A DNA stretch of 64,000 nucleotides from Diplonema japonicum (lineage: Eukaryota > Euglenozoa > Diplonemea > Diplonemida > Diplonemidae). The notes below the pieces were generated by a model that saw only the letters and a list, made by a program, of their open reading frames with translations, was not told the DNA's origin and searched no databases. The DNA lies in contig OZ025684.1 in the NCBI GenBank assembly GCA_964019335.1, positions 434,001-498,000 of the forward strand, in the 5' to 3' direction. How positions within the stretch are numbered: position 1 is the first letter of the stretch; each line of letters opens with the position of its first letter. A program made the position numbers and the translations under genes. Below, in pieces: positions 37,446 through 47,500 of this stretch.

Positions 37446-40400
37446 CTAGACATCTGACCTCATGTCGGCGTCGGATTGCTGTGTTTGTGTTAATACCCTT
37501 GTAGCCCGTTGCCCCTTTAATACCATTGCAAGCTCAATGTCCCCACCATCAGAAGTAGGTTCCATGCCACCAATGTCGTCGAGATGCCCTTCAGAGCGTG
37601 CGGTGCCTCTATAGGAGCTTGATGACTTCCTCTTGGAGAGGTACATGCCAAGGGCAATGAGAAGGACGAGGATCACGACAATGATGACAATTGCAATAGT
37701 CATACTGCTGTTGCTGCCTGATGACGACGACGGGGCAGCAGTGGGCGATGTGGTCGGTGCTGCTGTATCGGGGGCGTCAGACGAGCGGGCAGCGGGGTCC
37801 ACTGCATTTGTCACACCGTTGTCCTTCAGAACTGTGCTGCTCTGATTTTTCGCAAGTTCTTCCACTTGCAGCTTCAGCGCAGCGTCGTTAGGATCGCTTG
37901 CAGACTGCCCATGGTTCACCACAAGCCTCCCTTGCACGCTTGCGTCTGTCGTGTTCACTGCCAGCACCCCTGCCGACCTGAACTCCTTGTCGACCGCCTC
38001 GCACACAGCAGGGTCCAGAAGGTCCTCCTTCGTAATCCCTGCAACCGCCCTCCCCTTCGGCACTGCGCACAGATGCGACATGATGACCTTCACAATGTTG
38101 TGCCCTGCCTTTTGCAGCAGCACCCCGTACTCTTCCACAACGGCCGCCGCGGTCTGCTGCCAGCTCCCTGTCACGCCGCCGCCAAAAAGCACAGTCATTT
38201 CGACGGACGACGTGCGCGGCACGAAGAACTCCCGCACTTGCCACATCTCCGTCGCGATCGCTGCATTCATGTTCGCAAGCAGCGTTGTCTCGTCCACACC
38301 CGCCGGCAACGAGAGCTCCAACTCGACGAGATCCGTGCACTCCCCGCTGGCGCACACCACCTGCTGGTAGTACGCGATGCGAGGGTCCTCTACTTGACAC
38401 CTGTCGCTGGCTCGGTCCTCATTGAGGATACCTGCCAGCAACCTGACGCTGGGAATAGAGCACGTGTGGCCCACCAGCAAGCTCTTGAAGTCGACGTTTT
38501 GCGTAGTCAGCCAGGTGGACATTGCGAATGCTAGATCAGCATTCTTTTGGGGCGTAGCCGAAAGGACTGCAAGGAAGGTAAGGAGGGACTGTGCCGGAAC
38601 GGGTGTGTTCTTAGGGGTTTCTGTGAGCGGCGCGTTAGTTTGTGGCGCGTCGGTGGGCTCTGCTGTAGGGGGCGTTGTGGGCTCCGCAGTGTCATTTGAA
38701 ATGTTTGTGTCAGGTCCCACGGTGGGTTCCATCGTAGTCGGCATGGTAGGCGCCTCCGTGTCGGGCGCGCTGGTGGGCTCCGCCGTGTCAGGGGCAGATG
38801 TGGGGGCAACCCTTAAGGGGAACAACTTTGAGACAATGATGGGGGCCAAGCCTGCTGCTGTGGCCTCTAGCTCAACGATGACCGAGCTGGAAGCCTGCGC
38901 CGGGGCTGTTGTGAGTGTCAGCTGATCGGCAATCAGCTTTGAGATGTCGACGCAGCTACCTTGGAAGGCGATGCTGTCCATCCCGTCCAGCATCCCTCCG
39001 ACGACAGACACCTTGACCCCCAGGTGCGGCACTGTCGAATGGCACCCGAGAATTCCTTTGAGCTTATGTGTAACATCCACTTCAACAGTAGGCGTTATAA
39101 AGAACTGCAACCACGAGCTGCAGGGCGGTGTGTACCCAATAACTACCTGCAAGTCGGTGAGGGGAGCTGGTGTAGCGCATGTCGCTGTTGGCTTCGTGGA
39201 AGCGTCGTACCCCACGGTCCCCGCGTCGCAGGTCGCTCCTGTCAACGGCGGGAATATCGTCGCGGTATCTGGCAGTCCTGCCCAGCCTGAGCCGAAGGCA
39301 TCGGCGAGCACAATTCTGATGTTCATGGTTGGCTCGTGGATAGGCGGGACGCACAGACCCTCGGGGAAGTAGCTCAGGCAAGTGAGCAAAGCCTGCATGT
39401 TGATTTCCCCGGCGGAACTCAGCAGCGATTTGAAAACAGCATCATAATCGTACGGCAGCTTGTGTTTGACGGTGTTCAGCTCGCCACAGTGGCCCCTCGC
39501 ATTGACGCAGCCCTTCACCGACTCTTGGAAGTTGTTCACATTGACGTAGTTATTAGAAGGGAAGCACGTCTCGAGGTCAGCCGTGCCAGCCTGCACACGT
39601 ACCACCGTAAGCGAGTACGTACCGGGGGGGGCTGGAGTGTCCGGAGCTGTTGTAGGCTCGCTGGTCACATCTGGGGTGTTGGTCACTTTTGGGGCAGCTT
39701 CTAAGAGCACTGTAGTTTTCAAAATAACTTCGGGGAACCTCAGCGTGTGAGCCTGTATCTCAAGGTCGGCACTGGCGCCGTCCGGCAGGTCGGGGCGATT
39801 GAGCAGCCACGCACCAATCTCGTTCGACAAGTGTTCAGCATTCCCAGTGAAGCTAGCCTGTGCCGTCCCAAGCTTGACAGTGGCGTCGATGGACTCCTCT
39901 GCAGATGCGAGCATGAAGTACCCCGTCACGGTCTCCGTCGACAGGTTACCGACAAGCGGGCGGTTGGCGCTGTCGGTGTGGAGTCGTAGCCAGTGTTCCC
40001 CGCACAGGTCCCACGTAATGACGATCTGCAGATCAACGCTGGTCTGTGTTACAGGGCACTCAACAGTTTGGGCTGGAAGGATGTATGGCCACCCATCGCT
40101 CGTACAAGTTGGCGCCTGCCATCCTGTGGTGACCCCGCTTACGAAGACGAAACGTGTGGACATCGGCATCGTAGCGTTGATAGCTGCCGCGCACGTGGCA
40201 AGAGGGTAGTCCTTCAGGCACAGCGCCAGGGCATCAACATCCACGTCCATTGAGGACAGTCGCTCGATGCCGGGCAGCGGCATATCGACGACGTCAGCAT
40301 CGCAAGCAGAGCTGCACGCTGCCCACCCGTCCACAAAGTACAAAGACTCATTACTGATGGTATTTACAGGGAAGCAGTCCAGCAAGAGTTCCCCTGTCTG

Positions 40401-41273
40401 TGCAGCCGAGGTGGTAGACACCATGGGCGTGTTAACGGTGGGCGCGGGCGTGGTGACATTGAAGGTGGCCAGCATCGCAGGGCGCGTGGCATGGACGAGC
40501 CGTATGGTGACGAGGGCATCTTGCAAGTTGCTTGGCAGGGAGATGCGGTGGGATGCGAGCAAGGCATTGTTGCCCGCGGCAGTTGCCGGCAAGAAGACAT
40601 CGGGTGCGCCCCCTGTGGTGTTCTCAAGCTTCGCACCAACAGGAAGGTCGAATTCTATGGCGAAGTCGTACGGTGTAAAGATTCGCATTTCAGAGAGCTC
40701 GAGCATGTTGTTGTCCATGTTGCTTGTGAGATTGCCAGGAAGGTAGATGGTGGCCCAGTTCACGGGTGCCAGTCCTGTCGAAACAATGAACTGAACGTCC
40801 ATGTTGGCAGCAGGCTGCTCGGTGCAAGCGATGGCCGTCTGAAGGGGCGGGTTAGCGCTCGCCGTAACATTGTTGTTGCAGAGCTCCTCGCCGGGCTGGA
40901 GGAGGGGGACCATCACAGAGGGCTCCTCCGCAATGATGAACCGCAACTTTTGTGATGGCCATGTATCGACCGCAGGGATGCACTCATTGGAAGGGTAGAG
41001 CTTCAAGCAGTTGAGCACATCTGTTGCCGAAAGTGTCTCAGACTGGATCTTCGCTACGAACGAGGAAGCGGATTCTGGCACAGTGTCTACGACACCACCT
41101 GTTTCCCCGCACCCCGCGTTGGCCACAAACCCCATCACCGTCACGTCCTCTGTGGCAGGGTAGCATGCCAGGTTCTTATTTCCCCATTGTGATGCATCAA
41201 GGGAAACAATTTCCACCAACCCACAACAGCCTAGCTGCGCCACCGCTAGCACGGTTGCTAGACGGCTGAACAT
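37446..41273 (-). CDS. Large type I surface protein with a triplicated unknown ectodomain
   Basis: 1275 residues. A signal peptide (MFSRLATVLAVAQLGCCG) starts at ATG 41273. Three related modules follow, each with a CFP or CYP start, a cluster of 4-5 Cys, a hydrophobic turn before LNCLKLYPSNEC, LALCLKDYPLATC or LLTCLSYFPEGLC, and then a beta-rich half (LRFIIAEEP, TRFVFVSGV, IRIVLADAF). Approximate starts are residues 35, 305 and 565. Thr/Pro/Asp linkers (TSAPDTEAPT) separate them from a further domain (about 895-1120, LLTFLAVLSATPQKNADLAF). One membrane helix (MTIAIVIIVVILVLLIALGMYL) precedes a roughly 60-residue cytosolic tail. I do not recognise the modules. It is probably a heavily glycosylated cell-surface protein; the ligand is unknown. 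Confidence 0.8.
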   Translation of the reverse strand: MFSRLATVLAVAQLGCCGLVEIVSLDASQWGNKNLACYPATEDVTVMGFVANAGCGETGGVVDTVPESASSFVAKIQSETLSATDVLNCLKLYPSNECIPAVDTWPSQKLRFIIAEEPSVMVPLLQPGEELCNNNVTASANPPLQTAIACTEQPAANMDVQFIVSTGLAPVNWATIYLPGNLTSNMDNNMLELSEMRIFTPYDFAIEFDLPVGAKLENTTGGAPDVFLPATAAGNNALLASHRISLPSNLQDALVTIRLVHATRPAMLATFNVTTPAPTVNTPMVSTTSAAQTGELLLDCFPVNTISNESLYFVDGWAACSSACDADVVDMPLPGIERLSSMDVDVDALALCLKDYPLATCAAAINATMPMSTRFVFVSGVTTGWQAPTCTSDGWPYILPAQTVECPVTQTSVDLQIVITWDLCGEHWLRLHTDSANRPLVGNLSTETVTGYFMLASAEESIDATVKLGTAQASFTGNAEHLSNEIGAWLLNRPDLPDGASADLEIQAHTLRFPEVILKTTVLLEAAPKVTNTPDVTSEPTTAPDTPAPPGTYSLTVVRVQAGTADLETCFPSNNYVNVNNFQESVKGCVNARGHCGELNTVKHKLPYDYDAVFKSLLSSAGEINMQALLTCLSYFPEGLCVPPIHEPTMNIRIVLADAFGSGWAGLPDTATIFPPLTGATCDAGTVGYDASTKPTATCATPAPLTDLQVVIGYTPPCSSWLQFFITPTVEVDVTHKLKGILGCHSTVPHLGVKVSVVGGMLDGMDSIAFQGSCVDISKLIADQLTLTTAPAQASSSVIVELEATAAGLAPIIVSKLFPLRVAPTSAPDTAEPTSAPDTEAPTMPTTMEPTVGPDTNISNDTAEPTTPPTAEPTDAPQTNAPLTETPKNTPVPAQSLLTFLAVLSATPQKNADLAFAMSTWLTTQNVDFKSLLVGHTCSIPSVRLLAGILNEDRASDRCQVEDPRIAYYQQVVCASGECTDLVELELSLPAGVDETTLLANMNAAIATEMWQVREFFVPRTSSVEMTVLFGGGVTGSWQQTAAAVVEEYGVLLQKAGHNIVKVIMSHLCAVPKGRAVAGITKEDLLDPAVCEAVDKEFRSAGVLAVNTTDASVQGRLVVNHGQSASDPNDAALKLQVEELAKNQSSTVLKDNGVTNAVDPAARSSDAPDTAAPTTSPTAAPSSSSGSNSSMTIAIVIIVVILVLLIALGMYLSKRKSSSSYRGTARSEGHLDDIGGMEPTSDGGDIELAMVLKGQRATRVLTQTQQSDADMRSDV

Positions 41274-43340
41274 CTTTTCCTTTTTTCTTTATAGTGGTGT
41301 TTCGCTCCTTTGTTTTTTGAAGTTTTTTGTACGCACTCAAAGCCGTTGAGTTGGGATGGCACCGTTTCCAGGTCGTCCTTCTCCAGTCACTCTTCGCTGT
41401 CCTCTTCCTCTAGTTGGTGTCCGCTGTGGGCTTATGCAGGAGACTCCCGCCGGTGAATGGTGGGGCCCATAGGATGACCGTGTTTTTCTCGTTGTCAACA
41501 TCTTAAGTGTTAAGAAAGAAGAAGAAGAAGAAGAAGAAGAAGAAAAAAGAAAAAAACACCACCCACTCCTCAGAGTCAAAAGCGCTTAAACCCTTGAGGG
41601 TTCGGCTTGGCTGCAGAGGAGGGAAGGTGTAGGGGGGGGAGGAGTACGGGAAAAAAAATTGTGGAGGAATGACACTTCTTTTTTTCTTAGTTCTTTCTTT
41701 TTTTTTTTCATTACAGGCCTCCTGGATCTGAGTTTTTTTTGGGGGGGGGAGGGAACAACATTCTATGCAAAACACAATTCTTTTTTTTGAGATGTAGTGT
41801 CCCATTCCTCTAAAAACAAAAATAGAGGGCTCTGGTAGAAGGAAGCAATGGGGGGGGGGGGGTCTGGTAGGGCTCTGGTAGAAGGGGGGGGGGGGGGGGG
41901 GTCCCCTCTCTTCTTCACGGCGTACTTTCTTTTTTTAATTTTCTTTATTATTTCTGCCTTTTAAAAAAAAGAGGGGTGAAGTGGGGTGGAAAAATTGTCT
42001 TCTCTTTTTATCAAAAAAAAAACACGAATGACTGGAAAAAAAAAAAAAAAGGAACCGGGCTTGCAAGTGGTTTTAAAAAATAAAAAAAAGAAGAAAAAGC
42101 CGGTGAAAGGGTCTTTTTTTTTTTTCCGTTTTTCTTTTTTTTTTTTTCTTTTTTTCCGAAGCCACTGCAAATGCCAACGGCAAGCAACCAACTGTTATTT
42201 ATAATTTATAGTTTTTAAAAAAGAAAAAAAAATATATATATATGAGTTTTAAAAAAAAAAATAAATAAGAGGAGACGGCTGGGGGAAATAAAGAGGGCGG
42301 AGTCCTTAGAAGGGCGCCATCCCCCCCCGTTCAGCCTATTTCTACTATTTTTTTGTTCTTTTTCTTTTTTTTTTTTTTCTTGAGAAAAACCGCTAAATTG
42401 ACCCTAAGTTCGGAGATAAGTTTAAAAACCAACCCCCTTTAAGAAATGCTCTCTGTCAATTTTCAGGGGGGAAAAGTTTCTGACCCGGTCCCCAAGTTTC
42501 ATAAATCTCAACATTATACCCCCAAGGTCTGCTTTCTTCTGGGGGGAGGCGATTTATGAGTACTTCGAAAACTTGGGTCAAGTTAGCACTCCACCTTTTT
42601 TTCTTTTTTTTTTCGGATTCTTTTTTTAGTTCTAAGACAAAGAAGTCTCAGACAGAAGGAACTTGGGGCGGGTGATAGATGGATGAATATCAGGGGAAAA
42701 AAAAAAAAAAAAAAAAAAACAGAAAAGGTAACATTGTAGCACCTATAAACATACTGTCAAAGGAAAGGAACACCTTACCCTTGACCCAACTGAAAGAAAA
42801 AAGATTAAATAAATAAATAAATGAATAAATAAAAAAAATAAAAAAATTAAAAAAAAGAAAGAAACACGTCACGAAGAACTGTAACCTCTTCTTCTTTTCC
42901 GACACCGCTCCCCTCTGGGCCTCCCAGGTTCCCCTGACAGAGAGTCTCTCAGGATCGCTCTTGGGCCATGTTTCCGTGAATCTGCCACTTTTTTTTTTTT
43001 TTTCTTTTTAATGCAAAGCCGGGCGATGTTTGAGGTTCGGGAGCCTAAAAAGTACTCAAAGGAAACACATAATTTTAAACAAAAACATACTATAAAACTA
43101 CTATGTTCTCGGGTATAGGTGGTTTAGGGGGGAAAAAAAAGGGGAAAAAAAAAAAGAGAAAAAAGAGTCGGTTTTTAGCATTAGTTTGCGCACACGGCAT
43201 CTTGGGATAAATACTGCATGCTACCACTACTCTTTTTTTTTTTTTTTTTTTTTTTGCTCTTACAAGAAACTGTTTCTTAAATGCAAGAAAAAAAAGCCAC
43301 CTCTCATTTTTCTTTTACCCGCAAACCCGGGTTTGACCTC

Positions 43341-43369
<29 letters not shown>
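41274..43369. other. Spacer
   Basis: No gene seen. Homopolymers of all four bases, a GAA microsatellite near 41515-41545, and A/T-rich DNA. Confidence 0.5.
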
Positions 43370-43372
<3 letters not shown>

Positions 43373-43694
43373 GGCTTTGATTGCAACACTAGGTGGCGTT
43401 AAGCGTGCAATGAAGCACGAACTACCTACTTGATTACAGGGGGCGCTCCTCGGCCGAGCAGTAGCTTCTTCTGCGTTCCGCGTCGTGTCCATAATGCGTG
43501 CGGTGTGCTCAACCCTAGCCGGGGCGTCCCGGGTAACCAAGATTCTGTGCTCGTGCAGTCTGCTGCCTGTTCGTCACCCTGAGCATCTGCGTTACGTTCT
43601 TCCACTCGGGCGCTACCGGTGATGACCGACGAGGAGGTCAACAGCGAACAACACATCTGATGTACTTCTTATATTTTCATGTTATCCCCACCAC
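43370..43694 (-). repeat. Element X, copy 2 (without spliced leader)
   Basis: About 97% identical to 14450-14771, same orientation, same 3' T-run. At its 5' edge (43695) identity stops exactly where the spliced-leader sequence begins in copy 1. Here the adjacent minus-strand sequence is a polypyrimidine tract and AG. It therefore looks like, or derives from, the unspliced genomic form of the transcript that gave rise to copy 1. Confidence 0.6.
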
Positions 43695-43711
43695 CTAAAA
43701 AAACAACTAAG
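43695..43711 (-). promoter_or_regulatory. Candidate trans-splice acceptor in front of element X copy 2
   Basis: Minus-strand 43711-43695 reads TTAGTTGTTTTTTTAG plus the following exon-like GTGGTGGGG. The AG falls exactly at the position where copy 1 switches from element X to the 39-nt spliced leader. Confidence 0.55.
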
Positions 43712-44283
43712 GATAGTCAGGGCCCCCGGTTCAAAATGGGTTTTTTTCGATAGACCTGCGATACTTTTTGGCCAATTTTTTGACCCTTTTTTTTTCGAAA
43801 GAAAATAAAAATAGGGGGGTGAACATTAATTGGGCTCCCCGGCCACACTGTGAACACTTTTTTTTTTTTTTTTTCTCACTGAACGTTTGTGCCACTCCTC
43901 CAGAATCATGAAACCGTCTTATGACGCAACTGATGAAGTCTTCACTCGGAACATCTGCCCCCTCCGTGCTTATCACCAATAGACGGTTCAGTTCTCAGGT
44001 TCAATTGATGTCCTGAGCTTTGTGAACACGAGGCGCAGCTTGCTGAACTGCGTGTAGAAGGCAGCTCCACAGTGACCTCAGGACGCTGCGTAGACCGGCG
44101 ACGCTTTCAAAAAGAATTGCTTAGACGGCGATTGCCGGTCTATCCCCACCTTACCGGAGAGCCTGGGATAGTGGAGAAGGAACAGAAGATAAAAAAAAAA
44201 AAAAAAACAAATAAAACAAAAAAAGGATCGCATGTAAAAACTTCATTGAAAGCAAAAAAAAAAAAAAAAAAAAAAAAAAAGAA

Positions 44284-44400
44284 AACTCGATAAAAATTTC
44301 AGTGTGTATGGGGGTGGGGGGGGGGAGCTCACTGTTCAAGAAGAAAGAAAATTCACTGATGATAGGATTAGCAACGGACCACAAAAAAAAAAAAAAAAAA
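44284..44400 (+). repeat. Dispersed repeat family B, longest copy
   Basis: It starts ACTCGATAAAAATTTCAGTG, carries a G-run, AGCTCACTGTTCAAGAAG, AAATTCACTGATGATAGG and ATTAGCAACGGACCAC, and ends in an A-run. Parts of it recur at 246, 19223 and 28636. Confidence 0.55.
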
Positions 44401-44421
44401 AAAAAAAACGTAGTTTGGCGG

Positions 44422-44480
44422 GATTTACGCTGCCATCAACTAGTTTTTTTTTTTAGTCTCGACAATTAATATTGTTAAAA
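44422..44480 (+). repeat. Paralog of the piggyBac left flank with an unoccupied TTAA
   Basis: TACGCTGCCATCAACTAGTT, then a T-run, TTAGTCTC, ACAAT and ATTGTTAA match 3311-3362 (TACGCTGCCATCAACTAGTT ... ATCGTTAA). Here TTAA (44475-44478) is followed at once by AACAAAAAAA, which corresponds to the sequence right of the transposon (TTAAACAAAAAAA at 5129 onward). Confidence 0.7.
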
Positions 44481-44528
44481 CAAAAAAAGGCGGTGGGGGT
44501 GTTCCTATGTTTAACCTCAAGGCAACAG

Positions 44529-47500
44529 CTAAGACCACATAACCTCTGTGGAAGTGCCGTCAAGATGCAGCACAGGGACATGAGTCGATTCCTCTTCCGT
44601 GACCAAGTCAGTGAGGATGACGGCAGGCGATAGGACACTCGCACGGGACAGAGGCGTCAAAGGGTTGGGGGTGCGCTCAGGTGTGAGAAGGTCAGGCGTG
44701 TCCTCTTTCTTATTCTTGGGCTTCTTAACCTTCTCTTTGTTGACAACTTCTTGCTGTTGTTGTTGCTGCACACGAGGGACAGGGTTCACGGAGTCGTAAG
44801 CATTTTCCGCATCCAGTTCTACAGGTGTAGTCTTCTTGTTGCAGTGTGGCAAGCAGCACCACAGCATCGCAAACCCGCATAGTGCCACCAGCAGCCCCGC
44901 TCCTAAGGCTATGTATGTTTCATTCTCATACAATTCGGAGGTCTTCAAGGGGCTGCCCTCGGTCAGGCAGGTGATGTTCACACTGAGCCCCTCGACCACG
45001 CCCTGCGCGTGCATCTCGATCGCACTCTTCTGCTGGCTGCACGACGTACTGTCTGCGTCCACGTTCGCCACCACCGTTGCCAGCCCCGACTGGTCTGTGC
45101 AGTCCCAACACTTCACCTTCACGCCCTTGTCCTGCAGTGTCTGTACTGTGTTCTCGCAATCCTTTTTGATCGGGAACTGCAAAAAGCTCCTTCCTTTGCA
45201 TTTACTCGGAGATGGCGTTACTGTTTATAGTTGACCAACAACCCTTTGTTCATACCAGGTGGTGCAGGGGTAGCAGGGGCATCTGTGTCAGGTGCTCGTG
45301 TGTCAGGTGCTGTTTTTTTTGTTTTTGTTTTTTTTGTTTTGTTCTCCCCCTTTTTTTTTGTTGCTCCTTTCGGTTTTTCTGCGTTTGGCTACACCCCGAT
45401 TTTAGTTCTTGAAAATGCATAGGGCACCCAACAGAGCTCACCCTGCAGGGTGGTGCAGTGACCCACTGGAGAATAAATATCGGCATCCGCTCAACAGAGT
45501 GCCGCGTTCTACTCAAGACTCTTTACTCTTACCAAAAACAGTTTAAGAATTACACACCTGGAGTATCCGGTGCCGGTGTGTCAGGTGCTGGAGTGTCAGG
45601 TGCCGGTGTGTCGGGTGCTGGAGTGTCTGGTGCCGGTGTGTTAGGTGCTGGGGTATCAGGCGCTGGGGTGTCAGGTGCTGGTGTGTCGGGTGCTGGAGTA
45701 TCGGGTGCCGGTGTGTCAGGCGCAGGTGTATCGGGCGCTGGTGTGTCTGGTGCTGGGGTATCAGGTGCCGGTGTGTCAGGTGCTGGAGTATCAGGTGCCG
45801 GTGTATCGGGCGCTGGAGTGTCAGGCGCCGATGTGTCGGGCGCTGGGGTGTCGGGTGCTGGAGTATCCGGTGCTGGAGTATCGGGAGCTGGAGTGTCTGG
45901 TGCTGGAGTATCGGGTGCCGGTGTATCGGGCGCTGGGGTATCGGGTGCCGGTGTATCAGGTGCCGGGGTGTCGGGTGCCGGTGTATCGGGCGCCGGAGTA
46001 TCAGGTGCTGGTGTATCAGGTGCCGGTGTATCGGGTGCTGGAGTGTCGGGTGCTGGAGTATCAGGTGCTGGTGTATCGGGTGCCGGTGTATCGGGCGCTG
46101 GAGTGTCGGGTGCTGGAGTATCGGGTGCCGGTGTATCGGGCGCTGGAGTGTCGGGTGCTGGAGTATCAGGTGCCGGTGTATCGGGTGCTGGAGTGTCGGG
46201 TGCTGGAGTATCGGGTGCCGGTGTATCGGGCGCTGGAGTGTCGGGTGCTGGAGTATCAGGTGCTGGAGTATCGGGTGCCGGTGTATCGGGCGCTGGGGTA
46301 TCGGGTGCCGGTGTATCAGGTGCCGGGGTGTCGGGTGCCGGTGTATCGGGCGCCGGAGTATCAGGTGCTGGTGTATCAGGTGCCGGTGTATCGGGTGCTG
46401 GAGTGTCGGGTGCTGGAGTATCAGGTGCTGGTGTATCGGGTGCCGGTGTATCGGGCGCTGGAGTGTCGGGTGCTGGAGTATCGGGTGCCGGTGTATCGGG
46501 CGCCGGTGTATCGGGCGCTGGAGTGTCGGGTGCTGGAGTATCAGGTGCCGGTGTATCAGGTGCTGGAGTATCGGGTGCCGGTGTATCGGGCGCTGGAGTG
46601 TCGGGTGCTGGAGTATCAGGTGCCGGTGTATCGGGTGCTGGAGTGTCGGGTGCTGGAGTATCGGGTGCCGGTGTATCGGGCGCCGGGGTGTCGGGTGCTG
46701 GAGTATCAGGTGCCGGTGTATCAGGTGCTGGAGTATCGGGTGCCGGTGTATCGGGCGCTGGAGTGTCGGGTGCTGGAGTATCAGGTGCCGGTGTATCGGG
46801 TGCTGGAGTGTCGGGTGCTGGAGTATCGGGTGCCGGTGTATCGGGCGCCGGGGTGTCGGGTGCTGGAGTATCAGGTGCTGGTGTATCAGGTGCTGGAGTA
46901 TCCGGAGCTGGGGTGTCGGGTGCCGGTGTATCAGGTGCTGGGGTGTCGGGTGCTGGAGTATCTGGTGCTGGTGTATCAGGTGCAGGAGTATCGGGTGCTG
47001 GGGTGTCGGGTGCCGGAGTGTCGGGCGCAGGTGTATCAGGTGCCGGTGTGTCGGGTGCTGGGGTGTCGGGTGCCGGTGTATCGGGCGCTGGGGTGTCAGG
47101 CGCCGGTGTGTCAGGAGCTGGTGTTTCAGGCGCTGGGGTGTCGGGTGCCGGTGTATCAGGTGCTGGAGTGTCGGGCGCTGAGGTGTCGGGTGCCGGTGTA
47201 TCGGGAGCTGGGGTGTCGGGTGCCGGAGTGTCAGGAGCTGGTGTATCAGGCGCTGGGGTGTCGGGTGCTGGTGTGTCGGGTGCCGGTGTATCGGGCGCTG
47301 GGGTGTCAGGCGCAGGTGTATCAGGTGCCGGAGTTTCGGGCGCTGGAGTGTCGGGTGCTGGAGTGTCGGGTGCCGGTGTGTCAGGTGCCGGGGTGTCGGG
47401 TGCTGGGGTGTCGGGTGCCGGTGTATCAGGTGCTGGAGTGTCAGGCGCCGGTGTGTCAGGAGCTGGTGTATCAGGTGCTGGAGTATCGGGCGCTGGAGTG

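Larger units (their letters stand above)
43712..44528. other. Spacer downstream of the TPAPD gene
   Basis: No gene supported. It contains a moderately GC-rich stretch (43980-44165) with an exact 9-bp inverted repeat TAGACCGGC/GCCGGTCTA (about 44092-44145), a family B repeat at 44284, and the piggyBac empty-site paralog at 44422-44480. Confidence 0.5.
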
